Origin: Bacteroidota bacterium
GTDB taxonomy: Bacteria; Bacteroidota; Bacteroidia; Chitinophagales; Saprospiraceae
Reading direction: 5' to 3'
NCBI GenBank assembly: GCA_020160935.1
Contig: JAIUPL010000004.1
Span: 1-64,000, forward strand
DNA length: 64,000 bases
A program made the translations under genes and the position numbers. The notes under the pieces were generated by a model. It was not told where the DNA came from, ran no database searches, and worked only from the letters and a program-made list of their open reading frames with translations. This document shows, one piece after another, positions 18,453-27,120 of the stretch (the first letter of the stretch is position 1; every line of letters starts with the position of its first letter).

Positions 18453-19604
18453 ATGAAACAAAAAATACGCATGGGCATGGTCGGCGGTGGCGCTGGCGCC
18501 TTTATCGGCGGCGTACACCGCATGGCAGCAGCCATCGACGGCGAAATCGAACTCGTATGCGGCGCTTTCAGCAGCGACCCCGAACGCTCCCGTGCTTCGG
18601 GTGCACAACTGAGCCTGCCCCCCGAACGCTGCTATGGCACGTTTCAGGAAATGATCAAAGCCGAAAAAAGGCTTAAACCTGAAAAACGCATGCAGTTTGT
18701 CAGCATCGTAACGCCCAACCACGTGCACTTCGCACCGGCGAAAATGGCCCTTGAAAACGGTTTCCACGTCATTTGCGACAAACCGCTGGCGTTTAACATG
18801 AAAGAAGCGCTGGCACTGGAAAAACTGGTGGAAAAAACCGGGCTCATCTTTGCCCTCACCCACAATTACACGGGCTACCCCATGGTGAAACAGGCCCGCC
18901 AGATGATTCGCCACGGCGAACTGGGCAAAATCCGCAAAGTGGTAGTCGAGTACCCGCAAGGCTGGCTCAGCACCAAAGCCGAAGACACTGGCTCCAAACA
19001 GGCCGCATGGCGCACCGATCCGCAGCGCAGCGGCATTGCCGGCGCCATGGGCGACATCGGCACCCACGCCGAAAACCTGGCAGAGTACATCACCGGACTG
19101 CACATCACCGAACTCTGTGCCGACATCAGCACTTTTGTGCCGGGCCGCCTGCTCGACGACGATGGCAACGTACTGCTGCATTTCAACAACGGCGCAAAAG
19201 GCATCCTGCACGCAAGCCAGATTTCCGCCGGTGAAGAAAACAACCTCAACATCCGTGTGTACGGCGAAAAAGGCGGCCTGGAATGGCGGCAAATGGAACC
19301 TAATACACTGATTGTCAAGTGGCTGGACAAACAAACGCAGGTTTTCCGCACGGGCATTGCGCCGCTCTATCCGGAATCGCTGGCGCATACGCGTATTCCC
19401 GGCGGGCACCCGGAAGGCTACCTGGAGGCCTTTGCAAATATCTATCGCAACTTTGCTTTCTGTGTTCGCGCCCGCATGGAAGGCAAAGAACCCGATCCGA
19501 TGTACACAGATTTTCCTAGTGTACAGGATGGCGTGCGGGGCATGAAATTTATTGAAAAGGTGATCGCCAGCGGAAAGAGCAAGAGCAAGTGGGTGGCGAT
19601 GTGA
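18453..19604 (+). CDS. Gfo/Idh/MocA family NAD(P)-dependent oxidoreductase
   Basis: A soluble dehydrogenase of 383 residues acting on sugars, inositols or related polyols. The N-terminal Rossmann fold has GMVGGGAGAFIGGVHR, VTPNHVHFAPAKMALENG and the hallmark CDKPLAFN (Lys is catalytic). The C-terminal alpha/beta domain has GDIGTHAENLAEYITG. No Tat signal is seen. I chose ATG 18453 (MKQKIRMGMVGGG) because the in-frame extension crosses the aconitase terminator. No sugar transporter or kinase is adjacent, so the substrate is unknown. Some close relatives are called 1,5-anhydro-D-fructose reductase-like, which I cannot test. Confidence 0.9.
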   Translation: MKQKIRMGMVGGGAGAFIGGVHRMAAAIDGEIELVCGAFSSDPERSRASGAQLSLPPERCYGTFQEMIKAEKRLKPEKRMQFVSIVTPNHVHFAPAKMALENGFHVICDKPLAFNMKEALALEKLVEKTGLIFALTHNYTGYPMVKQARQMIRHGELGKIRKVVVEYPQGWLSTKAEDTGSKQAAWRTDPQRSGIAGAMGDIGTHAENLAEYITGLHITELCADISTFVPGRLLDDDGNVLLHFNNGAKGILHASQISAGEENNLNIRVYGEKGGLEWRQMEPNTLIVKWLDKQTQVFRTGIAPLYPESLAHTRIPGGHPEGYLEAFANIYRNFAFCVRARMEGKEPDPMYTDFPSVQDGVRGMKFIEKVIASGKSKSKWVAM

Positions 19605-19623
19605 TTCGAATATGAGTCATCCG

Positions 19624-19968
19624 GGATTTTTGGAGAAACATAAAACATCCCGAATTTTGGCCAAAGCCAGGGTTCGGAATCTTGTTTTTTGGAGCCTGTT
19701 TCCTGTAGATTTACCGCAGAGTAATTTCCCGCAGAACTCGCAGATTTACCCGCAGAACTCGCAGAACGTAGCGTACACCTACTTCTTCATATCGAGTACA
19801 CGGTGTACTCTACGTTCTGCGAGTTCTGCGGGTAAATCTGCGAGTTCTGCGGGAAATTACTCTACGGTAAATCTGCAGCAAATTACTCTAAGTGATCAGT
19901 TTGGGGCAGGAAAAATTCCGAACCAAAATTGGGGATGTCTCATGTTTCTCAAAAAAATCGGAATGGCT
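19624..19968. repeat. Nested convergent-gap palindrome, CCCGCAGAACTCGCAGA family (copy 1)
   Basis: Inner arms at 19708-19779 and 19802-19873 match over about 72 bases with two differences. They are tandem CCGCAGAACTCGCAGATT units leading to the core CGTAGAGTACACC (CGTAGCGTACACC on the left). Outer arms at 19624-19681 and about 19912-19965 are a second unrelated inverted repeat (GAGAAACAT, CATCCC, AATTTTGG, TTCGGAAT), the left with a 12-base insertion. Together they fill nearly the whole gap between the oxidoreductase and the PatB-like gene. Confidence 0.9.
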
Positions 19969-19982
19969 TATATTATTTTCCA

Positions 19983-21137
19983 CTACCCAAGATACTTCTT
20001 CAAGCGTTCCAGCCCATCTGCCAGCAAAACCCTCGGGCATGCAATATTGATCCGCATAAATCCTTCTCCATTGGCGCCGTACATGGTGCCCGGATTGATC
20101 CACAACTGCTGTTCCTTCAGCAGCGCATTGGAAATGTCCTTGCTCGATTTTTTCAGCGCCGAAACATCTATCCACACCAGGTAAGTAGCCTCCAGGGGCG
20201 TTACCTTGAAAAAAGGAAGATGTTGGGCCACAAATTCACGAAGGAACAGGTAATTTTCGAACAGGTAGGTTTTCAGTTCCTGCATCCATGCTTCCCCTTC
20301 GTTGTAGGCGGCTATCAGGGCATCGGTAGCGAAGGGGCTCAGAAACAATTGACCCTGTGCGTGCAGCGTGTGCTCGATTTGTTTTTTCAGATCGGGATTT
20401 ACACTGATCAGGTACGCCACCTGCAGGCCGGCCATGTTGAATGTTTTACTGGTTGACGAGCAGGTAATGGATTTTGACTGAAAATCGGGCCCCAGCGAAG
20501 CAAAGGGCACGTGATAAAAGTCCTCAAACACCAGATCCGAGTGGATTTCATCGGCAATTACCAGAACGTTGTGCCGATTGCAAATTTCACCCATCCGAAG
20601 CAGTTCTTCCCGCGTCCACACCCTGCCCACGGGGTTGTGCGGGCTGCACAGCAGGAATACTTTCACATCCGGGTCGCTCGCTTTTTGCTCCAGGTCGTCG
20701 AAATCGATGCTGTAACGGCCGTTGTCGTGCATCAGGTCGTTGGCCACCACCTCACAGCCGCTATCCTCGATGGCCATAAAAAAGTGGTTGTAGCCAGGCG
20801 ATTGTAACAATACCTTTTCACCGGGTTTGGCAAAGGTTTGAATGACGGTGGAAAGCGCCGTCAGAATACTCGGCACCGGCACGATCCAGTCTTTTTCGAG
20901 GGAAAATCCGTGGTGTCGCTGCCACCAGCCCTGTATGGCTTCGTAAAATGCCGCCGGTGTGAGCGGGTATCCAAATACACCCTGTTGCGCGCGCTTTTCG
21001 AGGGCTTTTACCACACAGGGCGGCGAGCGAAAATCCATATCGGCCACCCACATGGGCAATACGTCGGGACCGGCCAGATCCCATTTGACGGAATCGGTAT
21101 TGCGGCGCGGGATGATTTCGTCGAAGTTGTGTGTCAT
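19983..21137 (-). CDS. patB: MalY/PatB family PLP-dependent C-S lyase (aminotransferase fold)
   Basis: A fold-type I pyridoxal-phosphate enzyme of 384 residues, predicted to act as cystathionine beta-lyase or cysteine-S-conjugate beta-lyase. The N terminus RRNTDSVKWDLAGPDVLPMWVADMDF is a MalY/PatB hallmark (WVADMDF). Further on come SPHNPVGRVW, ADEIHSDLVF and the PLP lysine in CSSTSKTFNMAGLQ. Length is normal. It lies between a palindrome (3' side) and a hairpin plus tRNA-Asp (5' side). A role in methionine synthesis is likely but not proven. Confidence 0.9.
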   Translation of the reverse strand: MTHNFDEIIPRRNTDSVKWDLAGPDVLPMWVADMDFRSPPCVVKALEKRAQQGVFGYPLTPAAFYEAIQGWWQRHHGFSLEKDWIVPVPSILTALSTVIQTFAKPGEKVLLQSPGYNHFFMAIEDSGCEVVANDLMHDNGRYSIDFDDLEQKASDPDVKVFLLCSPHNPVGRVWTREELLRMGEICNRHNVLVIADEIHSDLVFEDFYHVPFASLGPDFQSKSITCSSTSKTFNMAGLQVAYLISVNPDLKKQIEHTLHAQGQLFLSPFATDALIAAYNEGEAWMQELKTYLFENYLFLREFVAQHLPFFKVTPLEATYLVWIDVSALKKSSKDISNALLKEQQLWINPGTMYGANGEGFMRINIACPRVLLADGLERLKKYLG

Positions 21138-21150
21138 GGCGGGCGGATTG

Positions 21151-21183
21151 AACCTCGGCAGCGCTTGAAGCGCTGCCGAGGTT
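21151..21183. repeat. Perfect GC-rich hairpin
   Basis: A 15-base perfect inverted repeat (AACCTCGGCAGCGCT) with a three-base loop, between the PatB-like start codon (21137) and the tRNA terminator. No T tract follows on either strand, so it is not a standard terminator; it resembles a REP-type hairpin. Confidence 0.85.
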
Positions 21184-21192
21184 GGTTAAACG

Positions 21193-21222
21193 AAAAAGGC
21201 CCAACTTTCGTTGAGCCTTTTT
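21193..21222 (-). terminator. Terminator of tRNA-Asp
   Basis: On the minus strand AAAAAGGCTCAAC-GAAA-GTTGGGCCTTTTT forms a stem with a GAAA tetraloop. It begins right after the tRNA 3' end, so the tRNA is transcribed alone. Confidence 0.85.
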
Positions 21223-21223
21223 G

Positions 21224-21297
21224 CGGACTGGACGGGACTCGAACCCGCGACCTCCGCCGTGACAGGGCGGCATTCTAACCGACTGAACTACCAATCC
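21224..21297 (-). tRNA. tRNA-Asp(GTC)
   Basis: A 74-base cloverleaf on the minus strand. The acceptor stem is GGATTGG with CCAGTCC (one G-T pair), the D arm contains TTCAGTCGGTTAGAA, the anticodon loop CTGTCAC gives anticodon GTC, and the T arm has GGTTCGAGTCCC. The discriminator base is G and the following bases are CA, so CCA is not encoded and must be added enzymatically. Confidence 0.96.
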
Positions 21298-21421
21298 AGC
21301 GCTTCATTTCTAAAGCGGGGCAAAGATAAGCGCACAAATTTTGGATCAACAAATTTTTCAGAATAAATTTTTAAAAAAAATGCTGGGCATACAGACGGCA
21401 CAAAATCAGCCGCCCACACCA

Positions 21422-21429
21422 TACCTTTG
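21422..21429 (+). promoter_or_regulatory. Candidate -7 element upstream of accA
   Basis: TACCTTTG matches the Bacteroidota -7 consensus, 82 bases before the accA ATG. No TTG is present at the expected -33 distance, so support is partial. Confidence 0.3.
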
Positions 21430-21510
21430 CACTCCCCGGGAAGCGCGATGATACCAAAGGCCTCCTTCGAAGGGCGCCGGTTAGAACCAATTTAAAAGAC
21501 ATCCACTGCC

Positions 21511-22515
21511 ATGGCTATGACCTTCATGGATTTTGAAAAACCCCTGGAAGCGCTATACGAACAACTCGAAAAGTTGAAAGAAGTAGGCGAAAAAGGGGAA
21601 CTGGACGTGAGCGAGATGCTCCACGAACTGGAAAACAAGATCACTGCCAAACGCAAAGAAATTTATGCCAACCTCACCGGCTGGCAAAAAGTACAACTCT
21701 CCCGCCACCCGGAGCGCCCTTACACATTGTACTATATCAATACGATGTGTCAGAAATTTGTGGAACTCCACGGCGACCGCTATGCCGGCGACGACCACGC
21801 CATCGTGGGTGGCCTGGCCAGCCTCGACGGACAAACAGTGATGATCATCGGGCAGCAAAAAGGCGTGAATACCAAAATGCGCCAGTACCGCAACTTCGGT
21901 ATGGCCAACCCCGAGGGCTACCGCAAGGCCCTGCGCCTGATGAAAATGGCCGAACGTTTCGGATTTCCGGTGATCACCCTGATCGACACGCCGGGTGCAT
22001 TCCCGGGCCTGGAGGCCGAACAACGCGGCCAGGCGGAAGCCATCGCCCGCAATTTGTTTGAAATGGCGCAACTGCGCGTGCCCATCCTCTGCTACATCAT
22101 TGGAGAAGGCGCCTCGGGCGGTGCACTGGGCATTGGTCTGGGCGACAAGGTGTTTATGCTCGAACACACCTGGTATTCGGTTATTTCACCTGAAAACTGC
22201 TCCACCATCCTCTGGCACTCCTGGGATTACAAGGAACAAGCCGCCGAGGCCCTGAAACTGGATGCGGAAAACATGCTCCATTTCGGCCTCATCGACGGTA
22301 TTGTAAAAGAACCGCTGGGCGGCGGACACAACGCGCCGGAAGAAATGGCCAATACCCTGAAAAACCATATTCAAACGGAACTGGCCAAAATCATCGATCA
22401 GGACCCCGACGAACGCATTATGACCCGTATTGAAAAATACAGCAAAATGGGGCACTATGCACGCGCCGAACCGATTGTGGAAGAACCGGCATCTGGCAAA
22501 CGCAAAAAAGCCTGA
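21511..22515 (+). CDS. accA: Acetyl-CoA carboxylase carboxyltransferase subunit alpha
   Basis: The subunit that, with AccD, moves the carboxyl group from carboxybiotin to acetyl-CoA to make malonyl-CoA, the first committed step of fatty acid synthesis. The 334-residue protein has the N-terminal coiled region ([18 protein letters not shown]) and the crotonase-fold core with [46 protein letters not shown] and [14 protein letters not shown]. The start could be 21511 or the second ATG at 21517 (MTFMDFEKP). It leads a probable operon with the next gene and dapA. Confidence 0.97.
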   Translation: MAMTFMDFEKPLEALYEQLEKLKEVGEKGELDVSEMLHELENKITAKRKEIYANLTGWQKVQLSRHPERPYTLYYINTMCQKFVELHGDRYAGDDHAIVGGLASLDGQTVMIIGQQKGVNTKMRQYRNFGMANPEGYRKALRLMKMAERFGFPVITLIDTPGAFPGLEAEQRGQAEAIARNLFEMAQLRVPILCYIIGEGASGGALGIGLGDKVFMLEHTWYSVISPENCSTILWHSWDYKEQAAEALKLDAENMLHFGLIDGIVKEPLGGGHNAPEEMANTLKNHIQTELAKIIDQDPDERIMTRIEKYSKMGHYARAEPIVEEPASGKRKKA

Positions 22516-22596
22516 TCCAAATGCGGCGCTGAAATGGGTTCGTACCATCTGCGCGCTGCCGCCAACACATCCCCATCACGCGAATAATATTCAACC

Positions 22597-23130
22597 ATGC
22601 TGGAACAAATTCGCAGTGCCTTGTTTAAAAAAAATCTCCGGGGGGCTTTGTCATCACACAAACGCCAGCGCAAAAGCCATACCCTGGAAAGCGCACGTAC
22701 GATAAGCATCTTGTTTGACGCCACACAGCCCAAACACCGCGACGAAACCCTAGAATTTGCTAAAAATCTGGAGAAAAAGGGCAAAAAAGTAACCCTGCTG
22801 GGGTATGTAAAAACCAAACAGCCCCCTACCGACCTGCCATTTAATTTCTTTTTCCAAAAAGAACTCTCCTGGATCGGTGTGCCAAAAAGTGAAAAAGCCC
22901 TCGCTTTCGCCAAAGAAAAATCCGACCTGCTCCTGTGTTTTAATCCTGCCGACGAAGCGCCGCTGGCCTGGCTGGCCGTGCCGGCGCAAGCCGCCATGAA
23001 AATTGGTTTTGCTACCGCTTATGCCAACGATTTCGACATGATGCTCGAAATCCCTGCCGAAAAAGGAATCAGGTATTTTACCGAACAATTGCATCAGTAT
23101 CTGGACAAAATTGTGCTTTCCACAAAATGA
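22597..23130 (+). CDS. Conserved Bacteroidota protein, DUF6913-like
   Basis: A 177-residue cytosolic protein of unknown function. It has a basic N terminus, then an alpha/beta region (about 35-170) with ISILFDATQPKHRDETLEFA, KKVTLLGYVK, LLLCFNPADEAPLAWLAV and KIGFATAYANDFDMML. This matches my memory of the small DUF6913 family found beside dapA in Bacteroidota; I could not search to confirm. It overlaps dapA by four bases (ATGA), so translation is probably coupled. A role linked to DapA or cell-envelope precursors is only suggested by position. Confidence 0.75.
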   Translation: MLEQIRSALFKKNLRGALSSHKRQRKSHTLESARTISILFDATQPKHRDETLEFAKNLEKKGKKVTLLGYVKTKQPPTDLPFNFFFQKELSWIGVPKSEKALAFAKEKSDLLLCFNPADEAPLAWLAVPAQAAMKIGFATAYANDFDMMLEIPAEKGIRYFTEQLHQYLDKIVLSTK

Positions 23131-24032
23131 ATCTGATCGAACGACTACGGGGAACCGGCGTGGCGCTGGTCACTCCTTTCAAAAATAACGGCGATATCGA
23201 CTGGGAAGACCTCGAGCGCATCATCGAACACGTCATCACTGGTGGCGTGGAATTTCTGGTCAGCCTGGGCACTACGGGCGAGTCCGTCACGCTGTCGGAC
23301 GAAGAGCACCGCCAGATTCTCGATTTCACCATCAAGGTCAACCGCGGCCGTGTGCCGCTGGTAGCCGGTGTATTCGGCAGCAACAATACCCGCGCACTCG
23401 TGGAAAAAGTGCGCAACTTCAATTTCGATGGCATCGATGCCCTGTTGTCGAGCAATCCATCGTACAGCAAACCCGGACAGGAAGGTATTTTCCAGCACTA
23501 TATGGCGCTTGCAGAAGAATCGCCCCGCCCAATCATCATTTACAACGTGCCCAGCCGCACCGCGTCGAATATGACGGCCGAAACGACCTTGCGCCTCGCC
23601 AATGCCAGCGAAAAATTCATCGGCATCAAGGAAGCCTCCGACGATATTTATCAGGTGATCAAAATCCTGAAAGGAAGGCCCAAAAACTTCCTGATGCTCA
23701 GCGGCGACGACTTTATTACCCTGCCACTGATTGCAGTAGGTGGCGATGGCGTTATTTCCGTCATTGCCAATGCCACGCCCAAACCTTTCAGCGACATGGT
23801 GCGAGCGGCCCTGCGCCAGGACATTGCTACGGCACAGAAACTCAATTTTAAATTCCTCGAACTTTACAAACTGCTTTTCCTGGAAGGCAATCCCGTCGGC
23901 GTAAAAGCCGCCATGGAATTACAAGGCCTTTGTAGCCGCGATGTGCGCCTGCCGCTGGTGCCAATGTCGGAACAGGGGGTGCATTTGATTATGGCGGAGT
24001 TGGAGAAAATTGTTGACAGTCCTAAGTCGTGA
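23127..24032 (+). CDS. dapA: 4-hydroxy-tetrahydrodipicolinate synthase
   Basis: Condenses pyruvate with aspartate semialdehyde in the lysine/diaminopimelate pathway. The 301-residue TIM-barrel protein has the Schiff-base lysine Lys168 (FIGIKEASDD), the catalytic Tyr139 (IIIYNVPSRTASNM) and GTTGESVTLSDEEH in the N-terminal half. The start overlaps the preceding gene by four bases. Odd feature: the last four residues SPKS and the TGA stop are exactly the first 15 bases of the palindrome that fills the gap to the convergent ABC gene, so the native C terminus ended near EKIVD. Confidence 0.97.
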   Translation: MNLIERLRGTGVALVTPFKNNGDIDWEDLERIIEHVITGGVEFLVSLGTTGESVTLSDEEHRQILDFTIKVNRGRVPLVAGVFGSNNTRALVEKVRNFNFDGIDALLSSNPSYSKPGQEGIFQHYMALAEESPRPIIIYNVPSRTASNMTAETTLRLANASEKFIGIKEASDDIYQVIKILKGRPKNFLMLSGDDFITLPLIAVGGDGVISVIANATPKPFSDMVRAALRQDIATAQKLNFKFLELYKLLFLEGNPVGVKAAMELQGLCSRDVRLPLVPMSEQGVHLIMAELEKIVDSPKS

Positions 24033-24150
24033 GTCCTGAGTCCTAAGTCTGTAGAGTACACCTTTTTACTCTTGGCACCTCGAAAATAAATGCCAAGAGT
24101 AAAAAGGTGTACTCTACAGACTTAGGACTCAGGACTTACGACTTAGGACT
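24018..24150. repeat. Convergent-gap palindrome, AGTCCTGAGT family (dapA/ABC)
   Basis: A 60-base inverted repeat with one mismatch: arms at 24018-24077 and 24091-24150, with a 13-base loop. Order from outside in: AGTCCTAAGTCGTGAGTCC units, core CTGTAGAGTACACC, inner stem TTTTTACTCTTGGCA. The left edge lies on a codon boundary in dapA; the right edge ends one base before the ABC stop codon. Confidence 0.95.
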
Positions 24151-24768
24151 TCACTTATAGTCCATAATTCGCAGATGCACCGGGCAAAATTCCGCATCGT
24201 GCGGGTCATTTGAAGCAATCACCACCAGCCGGTCGGAGGCAAATTCCCCAATCAGATTTTTATACCATTCCACGCCTTGCACGTCGAGGTTGGTGGCAGG
24301 CTCGTCGAGCAGCAGGATGGGCGTGTTGCAGCAAATGGCGAGGGCAAGTTTCACACGTTGTTTCATCCCGGAGGAAAAAAAACGAATTTCCTTGCTGCGC
24401 GTGCGGGGCAGCGAGAGCAAATCGTACAAACGGGGTGGCGTGATGCCGGGCAGCATGGGTTTAAGCCCGCAGTGAAACTTTAGGGCTTCTTCCAGCGTAA
24501 ATTCTTCGATCAGTTCGATGTACGGCGCCGCATAACTCACCGAGCGATACACTTCATCAGGCTCGAGCGTTTTTCCGTTTTTTTCAAAAAAAATACGGCC
24601 TTTGGAGGGTGACAGGTGGCCCGAAAGCACCTTGAGCAAGGTGGATTTCCCCGAGCCATTGGGGCCGAGTACAGCATAACGTCCGGGGTTTTCAAAAGAA
24701 TAATCCAGCCCGCGGAAAATCCAGTCGAGCCGGTATCGTTTGCCGGTATCTTGCAGCCGAATGGTCAT
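24151..24768 (-). CDS. ABC transporter ATP-binding protein
   Basis: A single ATPase domain of 205 residues: Walker A GPNGSGKSTLLKV, Q-loop around SYAAPYIELIEE, signature FSSGMKQRVKLALA, Walker B ILLLDEPATNLD, and switch His in SNDPHD. No permease gene is adjacent. The layout resembles the small CcmA-type ATPases, but the transported substrate is unknown. Its ATG overlaps the lpxA stop (ATGA), so it is translated with the lipid A genes. Its stop codon abuts the palindrome at 24150. Confidence 0.88.
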   Translation of the reverse strand: MTIRLQDTGKRYRLDWIFRGLDYSFENPGRYAVLGPNGSGKSTLLKVLSGHLSPSKGRIFFEKNGKTLEPDEVYRSVSYAAPYIELIEEFTLEEALKFHCGLKPMLPGITPPRLYDLLSLPRTRSKEIRFFSSGMKQRVKLALAICCNTPILLLDEPATNLDVQGVEWYKNLIGEFASDRLVVIASNDPHDAEFCPVHLRIMDYK

Positions 24769-25589
24769 GCTTCCTGGTTCGAATCGCCTGTTTTTGCAGA
24801 ACCAGTGGTGCGAAATCCTTTCATGAGGCCACGTTTGGCATCGCGCACAAAACCGGTGATCTGGTTGCGATAGGCCGTTTCAGGAAGTTCTTTTTCAATG
24901 ATAGACAACGCTTTGCGCACACTCAGGCCTTTTACAAACAGAATGCGGTAAATATCCTCGATGTGGTGCATGTCTTCCTTGCTGAAGCCGCGGCGACGCA
25001 GGCCCGTGGAGTTGATGCCTACATACGAGAGGGGTTCGCGAGCGGCTGTGACAAAAGGAGGCACATCTTTGCGGACGAGCGAGCCGCCACCGATCATGCT
25101 TTGTTCACCGATGCGTACAAACTGGTGCACGGCTACCAGGCCGCCGAGGGTGGCATTGCGGCCGATGTCGATATGGCCAGCCAGGGTAACGTTGTTGGCC
25201 AAAATGCAGCGTTCAGCAATAATACAGTCGTGCGCCACATGCACATAGGCCATCAGCAGGCAATTGTCGCCGATATAGGTCGTATTGGCGGCACTGGTGC
25301 CCCGGTTGAGGGTGCAGCATTCGCGTACTGTCACGTTGTTGCCGAGCACCAGGGTGGTTTGTTCTCCCTGGAATTTAAGGTCTTGCGGAACAGCGCTGAT
25401 GACAGCGCCGGGGAAAATCCGGCATCCCTCGCCGATACGCGCGCCATTTAAAATGTTTACGTTGGCGCCGATCCAGCAATTATCGCCAATCACGACATCT
25501 TCTTCAATTAATGTGAAGGGCCCGATCGTGACGTTTTTACCAATTTTTGCGTTGGGGTGTATAGCCCGCAAGCTGTCAGAATAACTCAT
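24765..25589 (-). CDS. lpxA: UDP-N-acetylglucosamine O-acyltransferase
   Basis: The first acyltransferase of lipid A synthesis; it moves an acyl chain from acyl-ACP to UDP-GlcNAc. The 274-residue protein has left-handed beta-helix hexapeptide repeats (about 8-190; IGKNVTIGPFTLIEEDVVIG, AYVHVAHDCIIAERC with the catalytic His) and the C-terminal helical domain (GLRRRGFSKEDM). I chose ATG 25589 (MSYSDSLRAIHPNAKIG); the longer in-frame reading runs through the gap and the lpxC-fabZ end. It lies 64 bases after lpxC-fabZ, an order usual in Bacteroidota. Confidence 0.96.
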   Translation of the reverse strand: MSYSDSLRAIHPNAKIGKNVTIGPFTLIEEDVVIGDNCWIGANVNILNGARIGEGCRIFPGAVISAVPQDLKFQGEQTTLVLGNNVTVRECCTLNRGTSAANTTYIGDNCLLMAYVHVAHDCIIAERCILANNVTLAGHIDIGRNATLGGLVAVHQFVRIGEQSMIGGGSLVRKDVPPFVTAAREPLSYVGINSTGLRRRGFSKEDMHHIEDIYRILFVKGLSVRKALSIIEKELPETAYRNQITGFVRDAKRGLMKGFRTTGSAKTGDSNQEA

Positions 25590-25653
25590 GCAACAGAATA
25601 GTGATAAAGCGCGCGTAGTGTAGCAGCGCAAGTGGTTTTGCTTTGATTCGAAT

Positions 25654-27063
25654 TTATCCTTCCGAGTCGATCGGTTTGGCTCTCCGAACGATCTGGGCGG
25701 TGAGTTCACCCTCGCTGACAATTTTATTGCCCACATAAGCAGTTCCCTGCATATGTACAATGCCTCTTCGGATGGGTTCGATCAGTTCCATTTTTATGAT
25801 TAAAGTATCGCCAGGGACTACCTTGGCTTTAAATTTTGTATTGTCAATCTTGAGGAAATAGGTATCCCAGTTTCCTTTGTCCGGAACGTTGTGGAGCGCC
25901 AGGATGCCGCCTGTCTGTGCCATGGCTTCCACTTGCAATACCCCGGGAAATACCGGATTGTCGGGGAAGTGGCCCTGGAAAAAGGGCTCGTTCATGGTGA
26001 TGTTCTTGATGCCTACCACATGGTGTTCGCTGATTTCAATGATCTTGTCGACCATCAGAAACGGAAGTCGGTGGGGCAACAGGCCCATTACGCCATTCAC
26101 GTCATAGACAGGTTCTTTTTCGGGATCGTATTTGGGGATACCCAGCAAACGGCGTTTTTCGGTATAGTGTTTTTTCAGGATTTTGGCAAATTCTACATTT
26201 GCGGTATGCCCCGGTTTCGTGGCCACGATTTTGCCAAGAATAGGTTTTCCAATAAGCGCCAGGTCGCCAATCACATCCAGCAGTTTGTGGCGGGCGGGTT
26301 CGTTCTGGAAATGTAGTTTTAAGGTATTCAATACGCCTTCCGAATCTACTTTTATACTGGCTTTTCCCATTTTTTTTGCCAGCAAATCCAGTTCTTCCTG
26401 TTCCATGCGGCGGTCGGCAATGACAATGGCATTGTCCATATCGCCACCTTTGATCAGGCCTATTTCCAGCAGTTTTTCCAGTTCGTGTACAAATACGAAG
26501 GTGCGGCAGGGTGCGATTTCACTGATATAATTGTCCATACCATGCAGCGAAGCAAATTGCTGTCCGAGCACCTTGGAGTTAAAATCAATCATCACGGTAG
26601 CCTCGAAATCGTCGGCCGGCAATGCCAGCAGTTCCGTACCCGTCACCTCATCTTTGTATGAAATAGGCTCTGTAACGACGAAATAGTCGCGTTCGGCATC
26701 CAGTTCCTGCCGTCCGGCTTGTTGGAGTGCCTGGACAAAAGGCATGGAAGTGCCATCCATAATCGGCATCTCCGGGCCGTCTACTTCCATGAGCACATTG
26801 TCGATATGCAAGCCGGTGAGCGCCGATAGAACGTGTTCGACCGTCGACACCTGGGCTTCTCCATTTTTCAGCGTGGTGCCCCGGTTGGTGGAAATCACCA
26901 TTTTCACATCGGCGGGGATGACCGGTTGTTCCGGCAAATCGATGCGCTGGAAACGAAAACCGTGGTTGGCATCGGCCGGTTTGAAAGTAAGTGTAACGGC
27001 TTTGCCTGTATGTAATCCGACCCCTTGAACGGACACCGGATGTTGAATGGTAGATTGTTTCAT
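25654..27063 (-). CDS. lpxC-fabZ: Bifunctional UDP-3-O-acyl-GlcNAc deacetylase / 3-hydroxyacyl-ACP dehydratase
   Basis: A natural fusion of 469 residues. The N-terminal part (about 1-300) is the zinc deacetylase LpxC, the committed step of lipid A synthesis (SVQGVGLHTGKAVTL, STVEHVLSALTGL with a zinc His, KHKLLDVIGDLAL-type HKLLDVIGDLALIG). The C-terminal part (about 325-465) is the hot-dog-fold dehydratase FabZ (NEPFFQGHFPDNPVFPGVLQ with the catalytic His and nearby Glu). The fusion is a known Bacteroidota trait and puts the two competitors for 3-hydroxyacyl-ACP in one polypeptide. It lies between recR and lpxA in the same direction. Confidence 0.97.
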   Translation of the reverse strand: MKQSTIQHPVSVQGVGLHTGKAVTLTFKPADANHGFRFQRIDLPEQPVIPADVKMVISTNRGTTLKNGEAQVSTVEHVLSALTGLHIDNVLMEVDGPEMPIMDGTSMPFVQALQQAGRQELDAERDYFVVTEPISYKDEVTGTELLALPADDFEATVMIDFNSKVLGQQFASLHGMDNYISEIAPCRTFVFVHELEKLLEIGLIKGGDMDNAIVIADRRMEQEELDLLAKKMGKASIKVDSEGVLNTLKLHFQNEPARHKLLDVIGDLALIGKPILGKIVATKPGHTANVEFAKILKKHYTEKRRLLGIPKYDPEKEPVYDVNGVMGLLPHRLPFLMVDKIIEISEHHVVGIKNITMNEPFFQGHFPDNPVFPGVLQVEAMAQTGGILALHNVPDKGNWDTYFLKIDNTKFKAKVVPGDTLIIKMELIEPIRRGIVHMQGTAYVGNKIVSEGELTAQIVRRAKPIDSEG

Positions 27064-27120
27064 AGTAACCTCAAATATTCAGCGGGCAAAAGTACGACGC
27101 ATCTGGCTAAATGACGGGAT

